From Clostridia bacterium (lineage in GTDB: Bacteria; Bacillota; Clostridia; Oscillospirales; Acutalibacteraceae): DNA of 64,000 nt. Positions 15,342-23,211 of this stretch are shown here, in pieces. The DNA lies in assembly GCA_017440755.1 (NCBI GenBank), contig JAFSGP010000033.1, positions 1 to 64,000 on the forward strand, written 5' to 3'. The position numbers and the translations under genes were made by a program. The notes beneath the pieces are model-generated. The model saw nothing but the letters and a program-made list of their open reading frames with translations, did not search any database and was not told the DNA's origin. Within the stretch, counting starts at the first letter, position 1. Every line of letters begins with the position of its first letter.

Positions 15342-18300
15342 ATGCGAAAAGTAATGGCAAAAAGGCTGGCAGCCCTTCTGGCAGTGTGCGCGCTGTTGAC
15401 CTCGTTGCTGGTTGTGGGTGTCACCCCCACGTCGGCGACCACCAACAGCCCTGCCGGTAAGCACTACAACGTGGTGCTGGACGCTGACGGGCTGACGACC
15501 GAGAACGCTTGGACACCTAAGGAGAGTGTGTCGAGCGATTCGTCCCACGCATTGAGCGGCAACGCTTATAAGTGGACGATGACAGCCGGCAACGCGGCGA
15601 CTCTGTCGTTCCCTGCCACCGGCTATGAGGACGAGACCGCCTTCTTCTTCTGGGTGGACGCGTCCGATCTGACGGCGGACGCGGCGGTCGTTATTGAGTT
15701 GAGCGACGGCACGAACACCATTAAGGTGTCTCCCGATGCGTCGGAATACTCGATTCTGGCCTTCCCGGACGACGACCCGTCGAGCATTGAGATGCCTGCG
15801 GTCAGCGCCAACGGCGCGGTGACCGTTCGTGCGGGCTTCGTGGGTGTGGTCGCCATCGATATGAACTGCAGCATGCTTTCCTTCGATGGTATGCTGGCCG
15901 GCGGCACGGTAACCTCTGCTGTGCTGACCCCCACCACCGACGGCACGCTGTATTTCGACGATATCGGTTTCGCCATCGGCGATCTGATGGACGATTTCGC
16001 TACCGCGGCTTTTGACGGCAATTTAGAGGCCAACCGCGACCCCTGTGCTCTCTATGGTCACAAATGGCTGGATGCAACCTGCACCGCGCCCAAGACCTGT
16101 GAGCGCTGTGGTGACTCCGAAGGCACGGTTGCGGACCATACATACGTAGGCGGCGTTTGCAACGCTTGCGGCGCGGCAGCTCCGGTGGTTGAGTTCGAGA
16201 CCTTCCAGAGCTACGAGACCGAGACAGAGCGGAATAACGCTCCGGCTGGCGGCGCTCACATCGGTGTGCCGGATAGCGCGAGGATTACCAACCGTTTTGT
16301 GACGGCTACCCCTATTAACGGTTCCTATTCCCGTGAACTGTACTGGGACGGCGAGGTTGGTGCCGGTGCGGACTATCTGGTGCAGAGTGTGCCGGCCTCT
16401 ACGCTGACGAACACCACCGGTGTCTACGTCCGCATTAAAGTAAACACGACGGCACCTGCCCCCCTCGTGTTATTGGCGACAGCAGATGCCGACGGCACCA
16501 TTTCCGATTGGCCGAACGGAACGACGAAGGCGAAGTTCTATAATTTGAACGGCGATCTGGTTGCTACCAGCGAAGCCGCATGCCCCGCAGGCTTTGATGG
16601 CTATGCCTTCATTCCTTGCGGTGATGTGCAGGGCAAGGCTTTTGCCGCTATGCTGATGGCCACTTGGTACGGAAATGCCTACGGCGGCACGACCACGACT
16701 TCTTGGTGGTCCGCCGGCCCCAACGGCGGGAAACCCACCATTCTGTTTGACGACATTGGTTACTACTACACGTCCAACGGCGATGCGGTCGATTATGCGA
16801 CCCTGGTGAGCAAGCTGAAAGCGTTGGAGATTCCCAATCCCAACCCCGGCGGTGGCTCCAATCCCAACCCCAATCCCAATCCCGGTGGCGGCACCAATCC
16901 TACCTATAAGTATGAGATTGTGCAGGACTACGAGGATGAGAACAAGGGCGAGTGGGGTCATGCCGGCTTTGTGAATGAGCTGGTTAACCAGACCCCTGTG
17001 ACGAAGGACCCTGTCGTGACGCAGAATCCCCTGTCCGGCAGTAACTCCTTCTTCACTCAGATTATGGACACCAATTCCGGTTCGGACTTCCTGATTGCGG
17101 ATGCGGCTACCATGCAGCCCACTATTGAGAATCCCACCGGTATCTTCTTCCGTCTGAAGACCAACCGTAGTGCAGATACTACCATGTACCTGAGCACCGT
17201 TGGTGCCGGTACCACATTGGATGCAGGAGTTCACGCTTGGGGCGCCAACAGCGCTGCGGCGTACAGCATCATGAACTGGCAACATAACAATGCGTGCATC
17301 GGCGCGCGTTATTATGCGTTGGACGGTACCGATAAGACGATTTCTGAGGACGGTCGCGTAGTTCCTGCCAACTTCGACGGATACGTATTCATTCCCGTGA
17401 ACCTGTCCACCAAGACGCTGGACGGTCTGACCATTTTCTACGCACAGAATTGGGCGCTGACCGGTTCCTACAATGGTACTCTTGCGAACTGGTACGGCTT
17501 CGACCGCACCACGGTGGTTGGTTTCGATAACGTTGGTTTCTACTCCGCCTCTACCGCCGCCGATTGCAAGGCGATCGTGGCGGCGCTCAACGAGAGCCAT
17601 CCTCCTGTGGGTGGCATAACGCCTCCTCCTGCTTCTGGCACGGATTTCGAGATCTTCCAGAGCTACGAGACTGAGGCGGAGCGAAACAACGCGGCGGCTG
17701 TGGGCTCTCACATTGGTGTGCCGGACAGCGCGATGATTACCAACCGTTTCATGACCTTTGACCCGATCAACGGCGGCTATTCCCGTGAGCTTTACTGGGA
17801 TGGTGAGGTTGGTTCCGGTGCGGACTATCTGGTGAAGAGTGCTCCTGCATCCACGCTGGCGAACACGTCGGGTGTGTTTGTCCGCATCAAGACGAACACT
17901 ACCAAGCCCACCCCCTTTGCTCTGTGGGCTACGGAGGACAACGACGGCACCATTTCCGATTGGCCCAGCCACGCAACACCCGCCAAGTTCTACAATATGA
18001 ACGGCGAGTTGGTGGCTACCAGCGCTTCTATGTGTCCTGCAGGCTTTGACGGCTATGCCTTCATCCCCTGTGGCGACGTGGCGGGCAAGACGGTTTCCGC
18101 CATGCTGTTGGCTACTTGGTTTGCTGACCACTATAGCGGTGTTACCACCACGGCTTGGTGGTCTGCCGGTCCCGACGGCGGTCGCGCTACCATCCTGTTT
18201 GATGACATCGGTTATTACTATGCGCCTAACGGTGATAACGCAGAGCTTGCAGAGTTGGTCAGCGACCTGAAGGATGCCGAGAACGGCGAGGGTTCTGCTC

Positions 18301-21299
18301 CTGAGGTGTATTTCGAGACCATTCAGGGTTACGAGTCTGAGGCGGAGAAGAACAATGCCGCTGCTCCCGGTTCTCACATCGGTGTGCCGGATAGCGCGAT
18401 GATTACCAACCGTTTTGTGACTGCGAATGCCCTTAAGGGCGAGTATTCCCGTGAGCTTTTCTGGGATGGTGAGGCCGGTTCCGGCGCGGACTATCTGGTG
18501 TTGAGTGCGCCTGCTTCCACGCTGGCGAACACCACGGGTGTTTACATTCGCATCAAGACGAACTCCACCGGACCTACTCCTTTTGCTCTGTGGGTGACGG
18601 CGGATACCGACGGCACCATTTCCGATTGGCCCAACGCGGCTACTGCTGCCAAGTTCTACAATTTGGACGGCGAGCTGGTTACTACCAGCAACTGTATCTG
18701 CCCTGCCGGCTTTGACGGCTACGCCTTTATCCCCTGCGGCAACGTAGTAGAGAACAAGGCCATTGCCGCTATGCTGCTTGCCAAATGGTATGGCGATGCC
18801 TATAGTGGTATGGATACCGCCGCTTGGTGGTCTGCCGGTCCCGACGGCGGCAAAGCCACGCTTCTGTTCGATGATATCGGCTACTATTGCGCACCCAATG
18901 GTATGGACGCCGAGTACACCGCTTTGATTGACGAGCTGAAGGCAGCTTCCGGTGAAGGCGGCGGTAACACTGGTGGCGGCACCACGCCCACGCCTCCCTC
19001 TACCACCTATGGTTTTGAGGTGATTCAGAACTACGAGGGTGAGAACACCAACGGCGGTCTGTGGGGTCACGCGGGCTACGTGGGTGAGCAGGCGAACAAG
19101 CGCCCCACCACCATCGATCCCACCGCGCCCCAGACGCCTCTCTCCGGCAACGGCTCTTTCTTCTCTGAGATGGGCTTTGGCGAGCAGGGTTCTGACTATC
19201 TGATTGCGGACGCCTATACGATGCAACCTTCCCTGTCGAACCCCATGGGTATCTTCTTCCGTATGAAGACCAACCGCGATGCCAACACCACTATGTTCCT
19301 GACCACTATTGGCGCGTCTACTCCCACGCAGGATTGGGCCGGTAACAATAACAAGAAGTACAGCCTGATGAACTACATCATGAACAACGCTTGCGTGTAC
19401 GCGCGCTGGTTTGCGCTGGACGGCACCGAAAAGACGGTGGACGGCGATGGTCGTGTGATTCCGGCCAACTTCGACGGTTACGTGTTCATTCCTTTTGACG
19501 TGGCTTCCAAGAGCCTGGAAGGATTGACCATCTACTACGCTCCCAGCTGGGCGTTGAGTGGTTCTTACGGCGGTTCCATCGCCAACTGGTACAACGACGA
19601 TCCCACCACCGTAGTTGGTTTCGACAATATTGGTTACTACTCCATCTCCGGCAGCGCCACCGCTTCTATATATAAGGATATAATGACGCGCGTGGAGAAT
19701 GGCGAAGGCTACACCGCCAACCCCAATCCCAATCCGCCCGCTCTGCCCGGCATCAAGCCTGACGGCAGCGACATGGAGAAGGACGATCCCAACAGCGGTA
19801 CTTACGATTACGAGATGCTGAACACCTTCGAGACGGAAGAGGAGAAGGCGAACATCGGTCCCCATATGTACGGCGAGACCTTCTTCAGCGAAAACTCTCC
19901 TCTCGGCGGCACCACCTCTCTGCGTCTGGACAATATCGGTATCGACGCGGTGGAAGTGGCACTGCTCACTGAGGCTCCCAAGCCCACAGTGGATAATGCC
20001 AATGGTCTGTTCTTCCGCTTCAAGGCGAATAACGAGGCAGGCGGCGATATGTGTATGTCCTCCGGTAGACCCATTCTTGGCTATGATGAGTGGACGGGCG
20101 AATACACCGTACTGTGGAAGGATGTCAACAAGGGTCGTCTGGTGTATGTCTGGATGGATGGCACCGTCGGCTACAGCGACTCGGTGATTCCCGCCAACTT
20201 TGACGGCTATCTGTTCGTAATGATTCCCGATACTATCAACCAGAGATACGCAGACGGCTGGTGGAAGGGCGTTCGTGCCATCTTCCCCAAGTGGTGGGCC
20301 GGCTTTACCTGGTACGGCACCACCCAGTTCTTCGACAACGTCGGTTACTGCAACATCTCTGACATTCAGAATGCGGACATCTACCGCCGTATGGTGAATG
20401 ACCTTAATGCGGCGTATCCTGCGGTAGAGGGCTCTGGTCAGGGTATTCCTGAGATGCAGAAGTATATGACCTACGAGGATGATCTGGAGCCTACCGATAA
20501 GGGTAACTCAACCTTCTTCCGTAAGCCCTATCTGTATTTCAACACCGAGATGCCCATCGCGGTGAAGTGGTCCGTGCAGGTTGGTAAGGCGGAACTCACC
20601 TATCTGCAGGATCCCAACGATGCTACGCTGGCTAAGCACGGTGTGATGGTTACCTTCGGCTCCACCGGTAGGGTGGTTATCCGCGCCGAGCTGGTGGGTG
20701 ACAGCAAACAGTACGTTGACTACACCTTCTCGGTACGTACCGACTCCGCCCGTCTGGACGACGCCTTGTTTGAGGCAGGCATGATCGTGGATTATGCCAC
20801 CGGTCTGCTCTACGAGATGCTGGTCGAAGAGATGGATGAGGCCTTTATGGTGCTGATGGATGACAGCGCTACCCAGTACGATTACAACTATCACGTGGCG
20901 GCGCTTGAATATCTGATGCAGGTGTTTGACAACGGCGGTGTATTTGAGGATGCTCAGCCGGATGACGGCACCGAGACCCTGCCCGATGACGGTACAGAGA
21001 ACGTACCCGATGACGGCACCGACCCCTTGCCTGATGACGGTACAGAGAACGTACCCGACGACGGCACCGACCCCTTGCCCGACGGCGGTGAAGAGAATGC
21101 ACCGACCGACGGTGATGAGAATGGCTCTAATGACGGCAATGATATCCTGCCCGACGACGGTACCGAGAATCTGCCCGGTGACGAGGGCTCTTCGCCTGTG
21201 ACCGGCGAGCGCTCTCTGGTTGTTTCGGCTTTGATTCTGGCGGTTCTGTCCGGCGCTGTGATTTTCATACTGAAAAGAAAGGTGATGTTTAGCAAATGA
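15342..21299 (+). CDS. Giant wall-anchored repeat protein with jelly-roll-like modules (1985 aa)
   Basis: A signal peptide (about 1-31) is followed by a beta domain (33-225), a Cys-rich zinc-ribbon-like segment (about 234-279; CALYGHKW, CTAPKTCERCG, CNACG) and about 215-residue modules of two types. Type A starts near 284, 768 and 991 (F-E-x-[FI]-Q-[SG]-Y-E, then HIGVPDSA and SRELYWDGE); type B near 524 and 1225 (GWGHAG-like, GIFFRLKTNR, NWYG); a variant is near 1490. All end in F-D-[DN]-[IV]-G-[YF], as in carbohydrate-binding jelly rolls. A unique domain (1705-1870), an acidic DDGTE-repeat stalk, SPVTGE (1951-1956), a hydrophobic helix and a KRK tail follow. SPVTGE fits the (S/P)PXTG sortase signal. 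ATG 15342 is preferred over 15336 because AAAGGA ends at 15333. Probably binds glycan; not shown. Confidence 0.85.
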   Translation: MRKVMAKRLAALLAVCALLTSLLVVGVTPTSATTNSPAGKHYNVVLDADGLTTENAWTPKESVSSDSSHALSGNAYKWTMTAGNAATLSFPATGYEDETAFFFWVDASDLTADAAVVIELSDGTNTIKVSPDASEYSILAFPDDDPSSIEMPAVSANGAVTVRAGFVGVVAIDMNCSMLSFDGMLAGGTVTSAVLTPTTDGTLYFDDIGFAIGDLMDDFATAAFDGNLEANRDPCALYGHKWLDATCTAPKTCERCGDSEGTVADHTYVGGVCNACGAAAPVVEFETFQSYETETERNNAPAGGAHIGVPDSARITNRFVTATPINGSYSRELYWDGEVGAGADYLVQSVPASTLTNTTGVYVRIKVNTTAPAPLVLLATADADGTISDWPNGTTKAKFYNLNGDLVATSEAACPAGFDGYAFIPCGDVQGKAFAAMLMATWYGNAYGGTTTTSWWSAGPNGGKPTILFDDIGYYYTSNGDAVDYATLVSKLKALEIPNPNPGGGSNPNPNPNPGGGTNPTYKYEIVQDYEDENKGEWGHAGFVNELVNQTPVTKDPVVTQNPLSGSNSFFTQIMDTNSGSDFLIADAATMQPTIENPTGIFFRLKTNRSADTTMYLSTVGAGTTLDAGVHAWGANSAAAYSIMNWQHNNACIGARYYALDGTDKTISEDGRVVPANFDGYVFIPVNLSTKTLDGLTIFYAQNWALTGSYNGTLANWYGFDRTTVVGFDNVGFYSASTAADCKAIVAALNESHPPVGGITPPPASGTDFEIFQSYETEAERNNAAAVGSHIGVPDSAMITNRFMTFDPINGGYSRELYWDGEVGSGADYLVKSAPASTLANTSGVFVRIKTNTTKPTPFALWATEDNDGTISDWPSHATPAKFYNMNGELVATSASMCPAGFDGYAFIPCGDVAGKTVSAMLLATWFADHYSGVTTTAWWSAGPDGGRATILFDDIGYYYAPNGDNAELAELVSDLKDAENGEGSAPEVYFETIQGYESEAEKNNAAAPGSHIGVPDSAMITNRFVTANALKGEYSRELFWDGEAGSGADYLVLSAPASTLANTTGVYIRIKTNSTGPTPFALWVTADTDGTISDWPNAATAAKFYNLDGELVTTSNCICPAGFDGYAFIPCGNVVENKAIAAMLLAKWYGDAYSGMDTAAWWSAGPDGGKATLLFDDIGYYCAPNGMDAEYTALIDELKAASGEGGGNTGGGTTPTPPSTTYGFEVIQNYEGENTNGGLWGHAGYVGEQANKRPTTIDPTAPQTPLSGNGSFFSEMGFGEQGSDYLIADAYTMQPSLSNPMGIFFRMKTNRDANTTMFLTTIGASTPTQDWAGNNNKKYSLMNYIMNNACVYARWFALDGTEKTVDGDGRVIPANFDGYVFIPFDVASKSLEGLTIYYAPSWALSGSYGGSIANWYNDDPTTVVGFDNIGYYSISGSATASIYKDIMTRVENGEGYTANPNPNPPALPGIKPDGSDMEKDDPNSGTYDYEMLNTFETEEEKANIGPHMYGETFFSENSPLGGTTSLRLDNIGIDAVEVALLTEAPKPTVDNANGLFFRFKANNEAGGDMCMSSGRPILGYDEWTGEYTVLWKDVNKGRLVYVWMDGTVGYSDSVIPANFDGYLFVMIPDTINQRYADGWWKGVRAIFPKWWAGFTWYGTTQFFDNVGYCNISDIQNADIYRRMVNDLNAAYPAVEGSGQGIPEMQKYMTYEDDLEPTDKGNSTFFRKPYLYFNTEMPIAVKWSVQVGKAELTYLQDPNDATLAKHGVMVTFGSTGRVVIRAELVGDSKQYVDYTFSVRTDSARLDDALFEAGMIVDYATGLLYEMLVEEMDEAFMVLMDDSATQYDYNYHVAALEYLMQVFDNGGVFEDAQPDDGTETLPDDGTENVPDDGTDPLPDDGTENVPDDGTDPLPDGGEENAPTDGDENGSNDGNDILPDDGTENLPGDEGSSPVTGERSLVVSALILAVLSGAVIFILKRKVMFSK
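16192..20420 (+). repeat. Six large modules in the wall-anchored giant (order A-B-A-A-B-variant)
   Basis: Approximate starts: A 16192, B 16911, A 17645, A 18312, B 19014, variant 19810. The A modules keep long near-identical DNA, for example around 16257-16303, 17704-17750 and 18374-18420, where copies 1 and 3 are nearly the same. Pro/Gly/Asn-rich linkers (such as NPNPNPNPGGG) separate some modules. Such repeats can gain or lose copies by recombination. Confidence 0.8.
20961..21180 (+). repeat. Acidic stalk repeats (DDGTE-x-x-P type)
   Basis: Eight-codon units of the form DDGTENVP/DDGTDPLP. A 48-base unit is present twice almost unchanged between about 20985 and 21080. They encode the extended stalk between the folded part and the wall anchor; length variation by slippage is likely. 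Confidence 0.8.
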
Positions 21300-23143
21300 A
21301 AAGTCTGAAGAGATTGCTTCCCCTGATGTTGGCGGTATGTATGATGTTTACCATCATGGTTGGCTGCAACAACGAGCCTGCGGTGTCCACCCCTGTCGAT
21401 TCCGACGTGACCGGTGATACCACCTCGGTTTCTACTGAGGCTACCGCCGATAACACCACGGAGGACGCAGATGCTACCGGTGATACTACGGCGGACCCCA
21501 CCGGTGAGGATACCACCGATGCTACCGGCGAGGATACCACCGATGCAATCGGTGGTGATACCACTGCCGATGCGGATGGTTCCACCACGACCGGCAAAAA
21601 GCCTACCGGTACTAACAAGACTTCCGGTACCAACAAGACCTCCGGTACCAACAAGACCTCCGGCACCAACAAGACTTCCGGCACTAACAAAACCTCCGGT
21701 ACTAACAAGACTTCCGGTACTAACAAAACCTCTGCGACGGTGACCTCCAACACGATGGTTACCACCGCCCCCAAGGATAACCGTTTCCCCGGTCGTGTGA
21801 CCGACCTGAAGGGCCGTACCATTGTATGGAATGTGTCTCCTGACCAGGGAACCAACGAAAAGGACCCTGCCAACAAGGACTTCTTCGACACCATCAACTA
21901 CGTTGAGCAGATGTACAACTGCAACATCGATTTCTACAAGCGATACAACGAGTCCGCCGGTGACAACACCATCGCCACCTCCGTGCTGGCGGGTGACCCC
22001 GTGTGTGACATCTGGACCCAGAATGGTATGAACGAGTTCATTCCTCACTACCGCGCCGGTCTGCTGCAGGATCTGTCCAAGCTGCGCGTTGTGGACTTTA
22101 AGCGTACCGACAACCCCTGGGATCGCTCGGTTGAGTCCTTCAACATTAACGGTAAGTACTACGTGCTGACCATCCCGCGTTCCTCTGCCGCGCAGTATGC
22201 GGACTTTGCTTGCATCATGTTCTTCAACCCCAAACTGCTCAAGCAGTACGGTGTGAACGAGGATCTGTTTGCTCTGCAGGAGAATGGCCAGTGGACTTGG
22301 GATAAGTTCGAGGAGATCTGCAAAAAGTTTAACAGCAACGCTTCCAAGGCGGGTCTGACTGCAATGTATGATTCCAGTCTGGACTTGTATCAGTCCCTGC
22401 TGTATACCTATGGCACCGACTGGATCATCAACGACGGCGGCACCTATAAGTTTAACGGCAACGACCAGAGAGCACAGGCAGCGCTGACCCAGTATCGCGA
22501 GTGGGTGGCTGACGGCACCATCAAGACCGTGGCCGGTCTGCCGCTGGTTCCCTCGACGACCACTCCTCAGTACAACTTCTACACCGGCAAGTCTGCATTC
22601 TCCATTGCGCTGCTCACCAACGTGGAGTGGGGTATGATGCAGGGCGGTCAGACCACTCAGGAGGTCAAGGATAACTATGGTATTCTGCTACTGCCCAAGC
22701 AGAAGGCTTCTGACGAGTATACCGCTGCCGTCGCCGCTTCTCAGGCGGGTGGCTATGCCATTCCTTATGGTGTTAAGAGAGCTAACGAGGTTCTGTGTGT
22801 AATGGATACGCTGTTCTCCACCCAGGGCGAGTATAAGTCCGATGCGGAGAGAACGGAGCAGTTCCTGCAGACTCAGCTGGATAAGTTCCTGAATAATGCT
22901 ACCGGCGCCCAGACTCGTAAGTCTATTGCCCGTCTGCATAAGCTGTTCCTCGCCGGTAAGCAGTACTACAGCGAGAACTATGTTGGCGGCTACACCACCC
23001 CCAACATCACCACCGACCTGAGCAACGGCTGGTACGGTCACGTGCTGAAGGTTGCTAACGGTACTGAGGCTATGGGTTCGGCTCTGTCCTCTGTTACCAA
23101 CACCTATAACAACACTCTGAAAAATTTCCTGGCTGAACGATAA
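21296..23143 (+). CDS. Lipoprotein sugar-binding protein of an ABC importer (615 aa)
   Basis: The signal peptide ends in a lipobox (IMVGC, Cys23), so the protein is tethered to the outer face of the membrane. Residues 25-160 are a Thr/Asp-rich stalk ending in seven GTNKTS repeats. From about residue 160 it is a family-1 extracellular solute-binding fold (GRTIVWNVSPD, DIWTQNGMNEFIPHYRAGLLQDLS, NGKYYVLTIPRS, WTWDKFEEICKKFN). It captures oligosaccharide for the permeases downstream. The ATG overlaps the TGA of the giant surface protein (ATGA at 21296-21299), so translation is coupled. The exact sugar cannot be read. Confidence 0.88.
   Translation: MKSLKRLLPLMLAVCMMFTIMVGCNNEPAVSTPVDSDVTGDTTSVSTEATADNTTEDADATGDTTADPTGEDTTDATGEDTTDAIGGDTTADADGSTTTGKKPTGTNKTSGTNKTSGTNKTSGTNKTSGTNKTSGTNKTSGTNKTSATVTSNTMVTTAPKDNRFPGRVTDLKGRTIVWNVSPDQGTNEKDPANKDFFDTINYVEQMYNCNIDFYKRYNESAGDNTIATSVLAGDPVCDIWTQNGMNEFIPHYRAGLLQDLSKLRVVDFKRTDNPWDRSVESFNINGKYYVLTIPRSSAAQYADFACIMFFNPKLLKQYGVNEDLFALQENGQWTWDKFEEICKKFNSNASKAGLTAMYDSSLDLYQSLLYTYGTDWIINDGGTYKFNGNDQRAQAALTQYREWVADGTIKTVAGLPLVPSTTTPQYNFYTGKSAFSIALLTNVEWGMMQGGQTTQEVKDNYGILLLPKQKASDEYTAAVAASQAGGYAIPYGVKRANEVLCVMDTLFSTQGEYKSDAERTEQFLQTQLDKFLNNATGAQTRKSIARLHKLFLAGKQYYSENYVGGYTTPNITTDLSNGWYGHVLKVANGTEAMGSALSSVTNTYNNTLKNFLAER
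21608..21733 (+). repeat. Seven tandem 18-bp repeats encoding GTNKTS
   Basis: Seven consecutive 18-bp units differ only at third codon positions (act/acc, aag/aaa, ggt/ggc). They lie in the stalk of the binding lipoprotein. Synonymous differences show that the peptide repeat is kept by selection. Confidence 0.95.
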
Positions 23144-23148
23144 CTGAT

Positions 23149-23178
23149 GCAAATGCCTGACGGCATTTGCCGTCAGGC
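23149..23178 (+). other. Two overlapping, mutually exclusive hairpins between genes
   Basis: GCAAATGCC (23149-23157) pairs with GGCATTTGC (23162-23170). Alternatively GCCTGACGG (23155-23163) pairs with CCGTCAGGC (23170-23178). Each stem is 9 bp and they share bases, so only one can form. No T tract follows, so this is not a plain terminator; it may set message stability or expression balance between the binding protein and the next gene. Confidence 0.6.
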
Positions 23179-23211
23179 TCGGTTATTATCACAAATGGAG
23201 GTCCCCGACGT

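Noticed and set aside
16470-19865. An 1131-codon minus-strand frame opposite the anchored giant
   Set aside because: Same cause as above: antisense of the repeat modules, with composition following the modules rather than a protein fold.
21608-21733. A CRISPR-like array
   Set aside because: The 18-bp units are contiguous with no spacers and are in frame within a lipoprotein gene.
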